Positions 1-8,017 of a stretch of 64,000 nucleotides of DNA are shown here, piece after piece. The DNA is from Sutterella wadsworthensis 2_1_59BFAA. Lineage in GTDB: Bacteria > Pseudomonadota > Gammaproteobacteria > Burkholderiales > Burkholderiaceae_F. The stretch's first letter is position 1, and the number at the start of each line of letters is the position of its first letter. The notes under the pieces were generated by a model. It saw only the letters and a program-made list of their open reading frames with translations, made no database searches and was not told the DNA's origin. A program made the position numbers and the translations under genes. The DNA is taken from NCBI RefSeq assembly GCF_000297775.1, contig NZ_JH815514.1, positions 203,455 through 267,454 of the forward strand, read 5' to 3'.

Positions 1-66
1 GCCGGCACCGAGAAAACCCGTAAGAATCGTCACCGGAATGTCCGGCTGTTGTTCTTCAACCATCAT
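1..66 (-). CDS. CobW/COG0523 family GTPase, N-terminus only (cut by window edge)
   Basis: Only the first 22 codons are inside the window. They read MMVEEQQPDI followed by PVTILTGFLGAG, which is the N-terminus and start of the P-loop of the CobW/YjiA/COG0523 G3E GTPases. These proteins handle metal delivery (zinc or cobalt chaperones) in the cytoplasm. A purine-rich GAGGA lies just upstream of the tandem ATG codons at 66-64 and 63-61, so either could be the start. The gene is the last seen member of the minus-strand run starting with the acyltransferases. The exact subfamily cannot be told from this fragment. Confidence 0.85.
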   Translation of the reverse strand, partial: MMVEEQQPDIPVTILTGFLGAG

Positions 67-91
67 TTTTTTATCCTCGTCAATAACGAAC

Positions 92-115
92 CAACCACGG
101 GTGAGCCCGTGGTTG
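92..115 (-). repeat. 10-bp inverted repeat between rlmI and the CobW gene
   Basis: The arms are CAACCACGGG (92-101) and its exact complement (106-115), with a four-base loop. It lies just after the rlmI stop on the minus strand. No clear T-run follows in that direction, so it may be a weak terminator or a processing site rather than a strong stop. Confidence 0.4.
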
Positions 116-136
116 TGCATGCAATCAGTCTACGCC

Positions 137-1360
137 TCAAGGCCTCACCAGGAGATGAAGTCCCTTCAGGTATTCGCCTTCGGGGTAGGTCATCAGAAGC
201 GGGTGGTCAATGCCGCCGCCGAAGCGGCCGACGGCCCAGGCATCCACCTTGGCGTCAAAAACGGCGCCCGCAACGATCTTCTGGAAGAGATCGACGTCCA
301 CCGCGCCCGAGCACGAGAACGTGAAGAGCTGGCCGCCGGGCAAAAGGAGCTTCAGACCGTTGAGGTTGATGTCCTTGTAGGCACGGGCCGCGCGTTCGAC
401 ATGGCGATGGTTCGAGGCGAACTTCGGAGGATCGAGGATCACCAGATCGAACTTTTCGCCCGCATCACGAAGCTCGCGCAAATACGTGAAGACGTCCTTG
501 CAGACAAACTTGGCGCAGTCACCCTCAAAACCATTGCGCCTGGCATTGGCGGCGGCCATGTCGAGGGCCTCCTGAGAGGAGTCAACGGAGACGACTTCGG
601 CCGCACCGCCCTTGAGGAGTGCAAGAGAGAAGCCGCCCGTATAGCAGAAACAGTTGAGCGCGCGCATGCCCCTGCCGTGGACGCGGCGGAACTCCTCCGC
701 GACCTTCTGGGCCGTCAGGCGGCTTTCACGCTGGTCGACATAGAAGCCGGTCTTGTGACCGACGCGCACGTCAACGCCATAACGCACGCCGTCTTCCACG
801 ACTTCAATCGCGGCAGGCGGCTCTTCGCCGCGCAGCAGTTCGCTGCGGATCGGCAGACCCTCACGCTGGCGCGTGGCCGCGTCGGATCGGTCGAAGATCG
901 TCTTCGCACCCGTGATCTCCATCAGCAGGTCGGCAATCAGCTCGCGATGAGCCTCAACGCCTGCAGACTGGAACTGAGTCACGAGGCAGTCGGCGTACTG
1001 GTCGACGATCAGGCCGGGCAGACCATCCGCCTCGCCGAAAACGAGACGCACGGCACTCGTGCGGTCACGCAGACAGGCACGAGCCTCGACGGCGTGACGA
1101 AGCTTCCTCTCGAACCAAGAGGCATCGATCACCTCCTCTTCCTTGAAGGACCAGCAGCGTGCGCGGATAGTCGATTCGGGCGAATAGGCTGCCCAAGCGA
1201 GGAAACGGCCGTCGAAAGAGACGACGCGAACAGTCTCGCCGCTTGCGGGAGCAGTCTTCTTGGAGTCGAGAACCACCTTTTGAACCGCCGTGTCGTAGAC
1301 CCACGGATGGCGGCGCAGAAGGGAGCGCTCCTTGGATTTCTTCAGAACCAGATCAATCAT
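137..1360 (-). CDS. rlmI: 23S rRNA (cytosine-C5)-methyltransferase RlmI-like
   Basis: 407 residues, close to the usual ~396 of E. coli RlmI, which makes m5C1962 in 23S rRNA using SAM. The N-terminal ~75 residues fit a PUA domain. The Rossmann methyltransferase core follows, with NCFCYTGGFSLALLKGG as motif I and VILDPPKFA as the DPPKF motif. A late FTFSCSG segment carries the family's conserved cysteine. It begins 3 bases after the dapF stop and so is probably co-transcribed with it. Sister families such as RlmL/K cannot be wholly excluded, but length and the DPPKF motif favour RlmI. Confidence 0.88.
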   Translation of the reverse strand: MIDLVLKKSKERSLLRRHPWVYDTAVQKVVLDSKKTAPASGETVRVVSFDGRFLAWAAYSPESTIRARCWSFKEEEVIDASWFERKLRHAVEARACLRDRTSAVRLVFGEADGLPGLIVDQYADCLVTQFQSAGVEAHRELIADLLMEITGAKTIFDRSDAATRQREGLPIRSELLRGEEPPAAIEVVEDGVRYGVDVRVGHKTGFYVDQRESRLTAQKVAEEFRRVHGRGMRALNCFCYTGGFSLALLKGGAAEVVSVDSSQEALDMAAANARRNGFEGDCAKFVCKDVFTYLRELRDAGEKFDLVILDPPKFASNHRHVERAARAYKDINLNGLKLLLPGGQLFTFSCSGAVDVDLFQKIVAGAVFDAKVDAWAVGRFGGGIDHPLLMTYPEGEYLKGLHLLVRP

Positions 1361-1363
1361 GAC

Positions 1364-2239
1364 TTAAATGCCTTCAGGAATAGTGATGACACCTTTAAAA
1401 ACGGTCGTCGCCGGCCCCGTCATCATGACGGGAGCGTCCGGCGTCTTGAGGCCTTCCCAACGGATGGTGAGCTCGCCGCCACGGGCCTGAAGCGTCACCT
1501 CTTCGTCAAACCAACCGCGGCTGATACCCTCGACTGCGGCTGCACAGGCGCCGGTGCCGCAGGCGAGCGTTTCACCTGCACCACGCTCCCAGACGCGGAG
1601 CTTGCCGCGTGTACGGGAGACGACCTGCAGAAAGCCCACGTTGACACGGGCGGGAAAGGCAGAAAAATATTCCATCCTGGGGCCGACCTCCGCCACAGGA
1701 GCGGCGTCGACATCCTCGACGCGGATCACGGCGTGCGGATTGCCCATCGACAAGGCGGAAAACCAGACGTCGGAACAGGAGAGATGCGCATGATAAATCC
1801 TCGAGGCACCTTCCGTGCCGGATTCGAGGCCTTCGGGAACAAAGGGCAACACTTCCGGCGCCTTGCGGGCAGGCCCCATGTTCACCGTCACACGGCCGTC
1901 AGGCCTCACTTCGGGCTCGATGACGGCCTTCATCGTCTCAACGCGAATGCTCGTCTTGTCGGTGAGCCCCTCTTCACGAACAAAGACGGCGAAACAGCGG
2001 GCGCCATTGCCGCACTGTTCGACCTCGTCCCCGTCGCAGTTGAAGATGCGATAGCGGAAATCAACACCGGGAAGCCTGGCACGCTCGACCATCAGCACCT
2101 GATCAGCCCCAATGCCGAAGCGACGGTCGGCCAGATAGCGGATGAGTGCAGGCGTAGGCTCGATGTCCTGTCGGATGCCGTCAAGCATCACGAAGTCATT
2201 GCCGGCACCCTGCATTTTCGTAAACTTCAGCGTTCTCAT
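1364..2239 (-). CDS. dapF: Diaminopimelate epimerase
   Basis: 291 residues from the ATG at 2239. An upstream in-frame extension exists, but the family starts at MRTLKFTKMQGAGNDF. The enzyme interconverts LL- and meso-diaminopimelate for lysine and peptidoglycan synthesis in the cytoplasm. Both catalytic cysteines are visible: EQCGNGARC (Cys76) acts on one face and LACGTGACA on the other. It is PLP-independent. It follows the two acyltransferase genes with a 25-base gap and precedes rlmI by 3 bases, so a single envelope-related transcript is likely. Confidence 0.96.
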   Translation of the reverse strand: MRTLKFTKMQGAGNDFVMLDGIRQDIEPTPALIRYLADRRFGIGADQVLMVERARLPGVDFRYRIFNCDGDEVEQCGNGARCFAVFVREEGLTDKTSIRVETMKAVIEPEVRPDGRVTVNMGPARKAPEVLPFVPEGLESGTEGASRIYHAHLSCSDVWFSALSMGNPHAVIRVEDVDAAPVAEVGPRMEYFSAFPARVNVGFLQVVSRTRGKLRVWERGAGETLACGTGACAAAVEGISRGWFDEEVTLQARGGELTIRWEGLKTPDAPVMMTGPATTVFKGVITIPEGI

Positions 2240-2264
2240 TTCAGGTATTCTTTTCAGTCGTTTT

Positions 2265-3143
2265 TTAATAGAGTGACTGCTCGCCCTCAGGTCGAGTCTT
2301 GAAGCGGCGGTGGACCCAGAGGTACTGGTCGGGATATGCACGAATCCATTCCTCGAGTTCGGCATTGAGCCTTCGGGTATCCGCTTCGAAGTCGGCCGTC
2401 GGGAAGTTCTCCCACGGCTTGGAGATGATGACGTGGTAGCCCTCTTCGGTCATCGTGGCAATGCACCAGAGGACCTTTGCCCTCGTCACTCGCGCAAGAC
2501 GCGAGACCATCGGCAGCGTGGCTGCCTGTACGCCGAAGAACGGCACGAAAATCGAGTTCTTGATTCCGTGGTCCATGTCGGGCAGGTAATAGAAGGGAAG
2601 CCCCTCCTTGATGGCGCGCAACACGGGGCGCAGATCGCTCTCGTTGCTTTTGGCGATGAGGACAGGGTCGGAGAAGCGCTTGCGCCCTGCGAGCACTGCC
2701 TCATCCCAGGCAGGATTGCTCTGCTTCTGATAAAGCGACACACCGCGCACGTAGGTGTTGAGCGCAATGCCTGCAGCGTCGAGACCTGCGAAATGCGGTG
2801 CCACAACAATGATGGGCTCACCCTTGTTTTCAAGCAGGTTTTCAAGCCCCTCAAAGGTCACGAACTTCTGAATCGTCTCCTTGTCGGATTCCCAAAGCGT
2901 GCCGTGATCGACGGCAGCGCGCGCAAGGCGGACATAGACACGATGTGCCAGCGAGCGACGCTCGGACTCGGAAAGCTCGGGAAAGCAGAGCCTCAGGTTC
3001 GTCTCGATGACATGGCGACGCTTCGGAATGGCGAGCCAGAGGATTCTGGCAATGACTTTCGCAAGAGCTTCGCGCACGGACATCGGCAGATTCTTCATCG
3101 ACCGAACCACACGGATCCAGAACTTGGCAAAGAAAACGTTCAC
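2265..3143 (-). CDS. Lipid A biosynthesis acyltransferase, LpxL/HtrB family (HX4D type)
   Basis: 292 residues of the LpxL/HtrB/LpxM acyltransferase family, which adds secondary acyl chains to Kdo2-lipid IVA at the inner membrane. The catalytic HX4D motif is visible as APHFAGLD. The conserved C-terminal YLWVHRRFKTRPEGE is also typical. A hydrophobic stretch near residues 25-40 may anchor it. Its ATG overlaps the stop of the upstream paralogue (3140-3143), so the pair is translationally coupled. Which of the two adds the first acyl chain cannot be told from sequence alone. Confidence 0.9.
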   Translation of the reverse strand: MNVFFAKFWIRVVRSMKNLPMSVREALAKVIARILWLAIPKRRHVIETNLRLCFPELSESERRSLAHRVYVRLARAAVDHGTLWESDKETIQKFVTFEGLENLLENKGEPIIVVAPHFAGLDAAGIALNTYVRGVSLYQKQSNPAWDEAVLAGRKRFSDPVLIAKSNESDLRPVLRAIKEGLPFYYLPDMDHGIKNSIFVPFFGVQAATLPMVSRLARVTRAKVLWCIATMTEEGYHVIISKPWENFPTADFEADTRRLNAELEEWIRAYPDQYLWVHRRFKTRPEGEQSLY

Positions 3144-4012
3144 TTTTTGTCTCCGGCCTGCTTGGGATGCGCTCCTGCAGGGGTCTTGTAGCGGTTGTAG
3201 CTCCAGGCATACTGCTCAGGCATGCGACGAATGACGGCCTCGATCTGGCGGTTCATCGCCTCGGCGTCCTTTTCGGTGTCGCCTGTAAGCGGTTCATCCC
3301 ACTTCACAGCCTCAATGCGCCAGCCGTCGCCGCTTCTCACGCCCCAGACGAAGAAGCGATCAGCCTTGAACTGATGCGCGACACGCACAGGAAGCGTCAT
3401 CGTGTAGGCAGGCCTGCCGAAAAAGTCGGCCCAGACGCCCTCCCCCTTGGAAGGAACCTGATCAGGCAACGCACCGAATGTATGTCCCTGCTTCTGGTTG
3501 CGGATCATCTTCTTGACACCCGCAATCGTCGTCGGGCAAGCCTGAATGCCGGGAGCCTGACGCGCCTCGCCCACGATCTTTCTGAGAAGACTCACCTTGG
3601 GCGGGCGGTAAAGAATGGAAATGCCGCGCCCCGTCCTTGCAAAAAACGTGGCGGCAAACCACACGGGAAGCACCTCAAAGCAACCGACGTGTGGCGTCAG
3701 AAAAACAATCGGGCGACCACTGTCAACGGCCTCGCGCACCATTGCCTCGGCTTCCGGCGCGATATGAACACGCTTGAGCACAGTCTCGGCAGGACGGTAC
3801 CAAACCCAAAGGCTCTCCATGGCCTGTCGGCCCGCATTGCGACCGACTCGTTCATACAGATGAGGATCGTCATAACCAGCCAGCTTCAGATTCTCCATAG
3901 CCCGGGCCCTGGTGGCTGGGGACAGCTTGAAGGTCAGGCCTCCGATGCCCGCCCCCACGACCTGCAAAAAACGCAGAGGGAGCCTTGAAAAGAGCTTCAG
4001 CAACCAGTCCAT
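3140..4012 (-). CDS. Lipid A biosynthesis acyltransferase, LpxL/HtrB family (HX4E type)
   Basis: 290 residues when started at MDWLLKLFSRLPLRF (ATG at 4012). A longer in-frame form from 4081 looks like upstream leader. The same family as its downstream neighbour, but the active-site motif is TPHVGCFE, the HX4E variant. The C-terminus ends with the family-like YAWSYNRYKTPAG. It is the first gene of a minus-strand run leading to the second acyltransferase, dapF and rlmI. Two different acyltransferases in tandem suggest sequential addition of two secondary acyl chains to lipid A. Confidence 0.9.
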   Translation of the reverse strand: MDWLLKLFSRLPLRFLQVVGAGIGGLTFKLSPATRARAMENLKLAGYDDPHLYERVGRNAGRQAMESLWVWYRPAETVLKRVHIAPEAEAMVREAVDSGRPIVFLTPHVGCFEVLPVWFAATFFARTGRGISILYRPPKVSLLRKIVGEARQAPGIQACPTTIAGVKKMIRNQKQGHTFGALPDQVPSKGEGVWADFFGRPAYTMTLPVRVAHQFKADRFFVWGVRSGDGWRIEAVKWDEPLTGDTEKDAEAMNRQIEAVIRRMPEQYAWSYNRYKTPAGAHPKQAGDKK

Positions 4013-4617
4013 ATCTTGCGTCCATTCGAGAGAAGTAATCCAAACAATTAATTTTATCGGATTTAGTCCCAGTCCCGACATGAACCCAATGGGCCTCCAC
4101 CGCCCATGCAGCCATCATCACCCAGTGCAGACTTTCCATGAAATCAGTGACGACAAGTTCATCTCGCCCGAGGCACGGATGAACATCAACTTCGTCTCAC
4201 AGGGACTCCGCCGCACGGCGGAACCCGATTCTCAAGCACGTGAACAGGTCGAACCCAAGCACATGAGCCGTCGTCCTTCGACACGATCACGCCACCGGGA
4301 CTAGGCTGCGAGGCGGTGCCCGATTCCCAAAAACGTGACGGTCTGAACCAAATATAGAGTGCGAAGCTCGCCCGGATGTACCTTGACTGTCGGGAACATA
4401 CAATCGGGCAACCTCCACGAGGAGAGTATTCCTGCAGGCAGAGAAAAGAACCTGACGACCTTCAGCCAGACAAAAGAAAGCAGATTCACAATAAGGACAC
4501 GTCACGAACGATGCCACGCTCAGATTCATTCGTGCCTTCAGTGGCACGGAAATCCTGATGGTTGTATTATTCGACGTTCGCCGAGTTAACAAAGACAACT
4601 TGCGGGGCGATGACAAA
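4013..4617. other. Gene-free interval between the acyltransferase operon and metK
   Basis: No reading frame here resembles a known protein on either strand. It holds a hairpin with arms GTTCATC (4158-4164) and GATGAAC (4178-4184), a 6-bp hairpin CGTGCC/GGCACG (4531-4548) and two copies of CCCGATTC (about 4225 and 4319). There is a possible -10 box TATTAT at 4565-4570 reading toward metK. It must also contain the minus-strand promoter for the acyltransferase operon; TAAAAT-like AT-rich sequence lies near 4050. A small RNA is possible, but I could not match one. Confidence 0.5.
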
Positions 4618-4707
4618 TACCGCTAAAGCGTCTTGCGCAATCGACTGGCAGTCGACATACCTCATTGCGTTAGGCGCTGTCCTTCTCATTCCTAATGGAG
4701 TATGGCA
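4618..4707 (+). promoter_or_regulatory. Structured 5' leader of metK, candidate riboswitch
   Basis: Several complementary segments are stacked directly before metK. CGCT/AGCG forms a small hairpin at 4621-4630. CGCAA (4636-4640) pairs with TTGCG (4665-4669) around an inner hairpin TCGACT (4641-4646) / AGTCGA (4650-4655). TTAGG (4670-4674) pairs with CCTAA (4691-4695), which abuts the GGAG ribosome-binding site at 4697-4700. Pairing could therefore control access to the start. The arrangement does not match the SAM-I, SAM-II or SAH consensus that I can recall. Confidence 0.45.
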
Positions 4708-5889
4708 ATGGCCAGCGAATATCTTTTTACTTCCGAATCCGTCAGTGAAGGTCATCCCGACAAGGTCGCGGACCAGATCTCTGACGCCGTCCTCGACGCC
4801 TGTCTCGAACAGGATCCCATGAGCCGCGTTGCCGCGGAAACCCTCTGCACCACGGGCCTCGTCGTTCTCGCTGGTGAAATCACCACGGGTGCCAACGTCG
4901 ATTACATCGGCCTCACCCGCGACGTTCTCAAGCGCATCGGCTATGACAACACCGAATACGGCATCGACCATAAGGGTTGCTCCGTCCTCGTTGGTTACGA
5001 CAAGCAGTCTCAGGACATCGCTCAGGGTGTCGACAGCGCCGCCGACGACGAACTCAACCTCGGTGCTGGCGACCAGGGCCTGATGTTCGGCTACGCCTGC
5101 GACGAAACGCCGACCCTCATGCCCGCACCGATCTACTACGCCCACCGTCTCGTCGAGCGTCAGAGCATTGTGCGCAAGAACGGCTCCTTCCCGACGCTGC
5201 GCCCTGACGCCAAGAGCCAGGTGACGCTCCGCTATCGCGACGGCAAGCCGATCGGTTGCGACACGATCGTGCTCTCCACGCAGCATGCCCCTGAAATGTC
5301 CGAGGGCAAGCACATGAAGGCTGAGTTCATTGACGAAGTCATTGAAAAGATCATCCGTCCTGTCATGCCTGCCGAATGGCTCAAGGACACCCGCTTCCTC
5401 ATCAACCCGACCGGCCGCTTCGTGGTTGGCGGTCCGCAGGGTGACTGCGGTCTGACCGGTCGCAAGATCATCGTCGACACGTACGGCGGCTACTGCCCGC
5501 ACGGCGGCGGCGCCTTCTCTGGCAAGGATCCGACGAAGGTTGACCGCTCCGCAGCCTATGCCTGCCGCTATGTCGCCAAGAACATCGTTGCCGCCGGTCT
5601 CGCCTCTCAGTGTCAGGTTCAGGTCGCCTACGCCATCGGCGTTGCCGAACCGATGAACATCACCGTGTTCACGAACGGCACCGGCGTGATCCCCGACGAA
5701 CAGATCGCCAAGCTCGTGCGCGCTCACTTCGACCTGCGTCCGCGCGGCATCATCCAGATGCTCGACCTGCGCCGTCCGATCTACTCGAAGACCGCCGCCT
5801 ACGGCCACTTCGGTCGCGAAGAACCGGAATTCACGTGGGAAAAGACCGACAAGGCCGCCACCCTGCGCGATGCCGCTGGTCTCCACTAA
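4708..5889 (+). CDS. metK: S-adenosylmethionine synthetase
   Basis: 393 residues. The enzyme makes SAM from methionine and ATP in the cytoplasm. Diagnostic motifs are [11 protein letters not shown] near the N-terminus, [16 protein letters not shown] in the middle and [19 protein letters not shown] in the C-terminal half. Two ATGs (4702 and 4708) are in frame. GGAG at 4697-4700 is 7 bases from the second and only 1 from the first, so 4708 is preferred. Codon choice is strongly biased (AAG, GAA, CTC, CGC), as expected for high expression. A strong terminator follows, so it is probably monocistronic. Confidence 0.97.
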   Translation: MASEYLFTSESVSEGHPDKVADQISDAVLDACLEQDPMSRVAAETLCTTGLVVLAGEITTGANVDYIGLTRDVLKRIGYDNTEYGIDHKGCSVLVGYDKQSQDIAQGVDSAADDELNLGAGDQGLMFGYACDETPTLMPAPIYYAHRLVERQSIVRKNGSFPTLRPDAKSQVTLRYRDGKPIGCDTIVLSTQHAPEMSEGKHMKAEFIDEVIEKIIRPVMPAEWLKDTRFLINPTGRFVVGGPQGDCGLTGRKIIVDTYGGYCPHGGGAFSGKDPTKVDRSAAYACRYVAKNIVAAGLASQCQVQVAYAIGVAEPMNITVFTNGTGVIPDEQIAKLVRAHFDLRPRGIIQMLDLRRPIYSKTAAYGHFGREEPEFTWEKTDKAATLRDAAGLH

Positions 5890-5913
5890 TCAGCTGACTC
5901 CGCAATACTGAAA

Positions 5914-5948
5914 ACCGGCCTGCAGAATTCTGCAGGTCGTTTTTTTTA
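5914..5948 (+). terminator. Rho-independent terminator of metK
   Basis: A perfect 18-base palindrome CCTGCAGAATTCTGCAGG (5919-5936) is followed by TCG and a run of eight T. It sits 30 bases after the metK stop. Confidence 0.9.
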
Positions 5949-6040
5949 TTAGCAGACAAACGCGTATCATTGAAAGACTGCCTTGACGGCGCCCTCCCGA
6001 GAGGCGCGTCCGTCCAACCAACCTGATGGAACACACAGAC

Positions 6041-7339
6041 ATGAAAAAGCGAGTTCTGACCGGCATCAACACGACCGGCACCCTCCACATCGGCAATTAC
6101 GTCGGCGCCATTCGCCCGGCCATCCAGGACAGCAAGAATCCGGACGTGCAGAGCTTCTTCTTCATGGCTGACCTTCACGCCCTCATCAAGTGCCAGGACC
6201 CTGACCGCATCGAACGCAGCCGCATGCAGATCGCCGCTACGTGGCTTGCCGCAGGCCTCGATCCTGAACGCGTCGTGTTCTATCGACAGAGCGACATTCC
6301 TGAAATTCCGCTCCTCAACTGGATGCTGACCTGCTGCACGAGCAAGGGTCAGATGAACCGTGCTCATGCCTACAAGGCTGCAACCGACGCTGCCGTTGCC
6401 GCAGGCAAGGATCCTGATGCCGACGTCTCGATGGGCCTGTTCTGCTACCCCATCCTCATGGCCGCCGACATCCTCATGTTCAACGCCAACGAAGTGCCCG
6501 TCGGTCACGACCAGATCCAACACCTTGAAATGGCCCGTGACGTCGCCACGCGCTTCAACAATCTCTACGCCAAGCCCGACGAGTCCTTCTTTGTGCTTCC
6601 GCAGGCCACGGGCGGCTCTGCCATTGAAGTCCTCCCCGGTCTCGACGGCCGCAAGATGAGCAAGTCCTACAACAACGTGATCCCGCTCTTTGAGGGCGGC
6701 CGCAAGGCGCTTGACGAAGCGATCTCCCGCATCGTCACCGACAGCCGTCTGCCCGGTGAGCCCAAGGATCCCGACAGCACCTCGCTCACCGTCATTTACG
6801 ACGCCTTCGCCACCGAAGAAGAATCCGCCGCCTTCCGTCAGGAACTCCGTGACGGTCTTGGCTGGGGTGAGGCCAAGAAGCGCCTCGCCGACAAGATCGA
6901 CGCCGAAATCGGCCCGATGCGCCAACGCTACGAAGATCTGATGGCTCATCCCGAACAGATCGAGGCCATTCTTCAGCAGGGCGCAGCCCGTGCCCGCGTC
7001 TACGCAACGGATCTCATCGCCAAGCTCCGTTACGCTGTCGGCCTGCGCTCCTTCCAGAAACTCGAGACGGCTAGTGCCACCAAGGCTCAAAAGAAGAAGG
7101 CGCCTGCCACGCTCTTCAAGCAGTACCGTGAAAGCGACGGCCTCTTCTACTTCAAGCTCACGCACGAAGGCTCCGAACTGCTCGTTTCCGACGGCCTCGA
7201 ATCCGGCCGCGACGCAGGCCAGTGGGTCGGCCGCCTCAAGAAGGACCCCGCCTCTCTCGCCGAGGCTCCTGTTCACTTCGCTGAAGGCGTTGCCGCCGAC
7301 AACGTTGTCGCCCTTCTGAAGTCTCTTGCCGAAGACTAA
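6041..7339 (+). CDS. trpS: Tryptophanyl-tRNA synthetase
   Basis: 432 residues. A class I synthetase that charges tRNA-Trp. The HIGH-type motif is TLHIGNYVG (residues 14-22) and the KMSKS loop is DGRKMSKSYNN. The start MKKRVLTGINTTGT matches the family; an in-frame ATG at 6026 would add MEHTD with no better ribosome site. The protein is longer than the ~335-residue E. coli type. The extra ~100 C-terminal residues include a Lys-rich linker KAQKKKAPATLF and a small domain, which I know as the long TrpS form seen in betaproteobacteria. It is a stand-alone gene between two terminators. Confidence 0.96.
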   Translation: MKKRVLTGINTTGTLHIGNYVGAIRPAIQDSKNPDVQSFFFMADLHALIKCQDPDRIERSRMQIAATWLAAGLDPERVVFYRQSDIPEIPLLNWMLTCCTSKGQMNRAHAYKAATDAAVAAGKDPDADVSMGLFCYPILMAADILMFNANEVPVGHDQIQHLEMARDVATRFNNLYAKPDESFFVLPQATGGSAIEVLPGLDGRKMSKSYNNVIPLFEGGRKALDEAISRIVTDSRLPGEPKDPDSTSLTVIYDAFATEEESAAFRQELRDGLGWGEAKKRLADKIDAEIGPMRQRYEDLMAHPEQIEAILQQGAARARVYATDLIAKLRYAVGLRSFQKLETASATKAQKKKAPATLFKQYRESDGLFYFKLTHEGSELLVSDGLESGRDAGQWVGRLKKDPASLAEAPVHFAEGVAADNVVALLKSLAED

Positions 7340-7365
7340 GCTCCGTCCTTGAGCTTCGACGCCTC

Positions 7366-7400
7366 AAGCGCCGCCGTGCATGTCACAGCGGCGCTTTTGC
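7366..7400. terminator. Bidirectional terminator between trpS and fau
   Basis: Arms AAGCGCCGC (7366-7374) and GCGGCGCTT (7388-7396), followed by TTTGCTTTT on the plus strand. The stem overlaps the last codons and stop of the convergent fau gene. Confidence 0.75.
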
Positions 7401-7970
7401 TTTTAGGATGATCCTTCGCTCCGTTACAACTGCATCAAGCGGCTCGTCAAATGACTCGAAGATCTCTTCGGGCACCCGAAGCTCATCAAAGGCAACTCCA
7501 ACCGCCAGTGGACGCTGATTGCCGTAGGAGGCCAGATACCTGTCGAAATAGCCTCCGCCATACCCGAGCCGCCTGCACGACTCCGCATAACCCACGCACG
7601 GCGCCACAACCATGGCAGGAGGCTTGGAAGCCTCCTCTCCCTGCGGGTACGGAATGCCCGCGCAGTCCTTTCGAAGCTCAGCACCTTCATGCCAAAGCCT
7701 GTAGATCATGCAATCCGGACGAGTTTCAGGCAGGTAGATCAGTCCGCCCGTCCGCTTCAGCCAATCCCGAGCAACACTCAGCAATCCGGGCTCCGAACGG
7801 ATCGGCCAGAAAAGCCCGACGCTTTTGGGACGAGCAAGTTCCAGCATTTCCAAAAACCGCTCTGCAAGCCCGTTGTCGAGCGCAAGAGATTCAAACAATT
7901 GTTTCCGTCTCGCCAAAAGAGAAGCGCGGAGGCCTTTCTTGGTTAACATTGCTGTAGTCTCTTCTGTCAT
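7383..7970 (-). CDS. fau: 5-formyltetrahydrofolate cyclo-ligase
   Basis: 195 residues. It converts 5-formyl-THF to 5,10-methenyl-THF with ATP, returning the storage folate to the one-carbon pool. The diagnostic RLGYGGGYFDRYLA motif is near residue 130, and the Arg/Lys-rich N-terminus (LRASLLARRKQLFE) fits. AAGGAG sits 8 bases before the ATG at 7970, which supports this start over MLTKKG. In many proteobacteria this gene follows the 6S RNA gene ssrS, but only 47 bases separate it from the divergent slt start, so ssrS is not adjacent here. Confidence 0.94.
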   Translation of the reverse strand: MTEETTAMLTKKGLRASLLARRKQLFESLALDNGLAERFLEMLELARPKSVGLFWPIRSEPGLLSVARDWLKRTGGLIYLPETRPDCMIYRLWHEGAELRKDCAGIPYPQGEEASKPPAMVVAPCVGYAESCRRLGYGGGYFDRYLASYGNQRPLAVGVAFDELRVPEEIFESFDEPLDAVVTERRIILKAKAPL

Positions 7971-8017
7971 TTATACGTCTCCTTCCCTTTGTTCCGCTTT
8001 TTACGGAGCTCTTGAAA

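Noticed and set aside
38-2302. Very long open frame (754 codons) on the plus strand opposite rlmI and dapF
   Set aside because: It is an antisense shadow: the minus strand encodes two recognisable enzymes with intact motifs. GC-rich codon bias keeps the opposite frame open. The same applies to long antisense frames opposite tex, topB, the permeases and fadD.
4240-4262. T-loop-like sequence suggesting a tRNA
   Set aside because: The flanking bases do not form a five-base stem and no acceptor or anticodon arm could be built around it.
4130-4340. Minus-strand segment considered as 6S RNA, tmRNA or RNase P RNA
   Set aside because: Some paired segments and a GGTTCGACC stretch looked suggestive, but the conserved cores of these RNAs were not found. 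A covariance search would be needed to claim one.
4618-4707. Assignment of the metK leader to a known SAM or SAH riboswitch class
   Set aside because: Conserved residues of these classes, as I remember them, are not present in the right order. Left as an unassigned structured leader.
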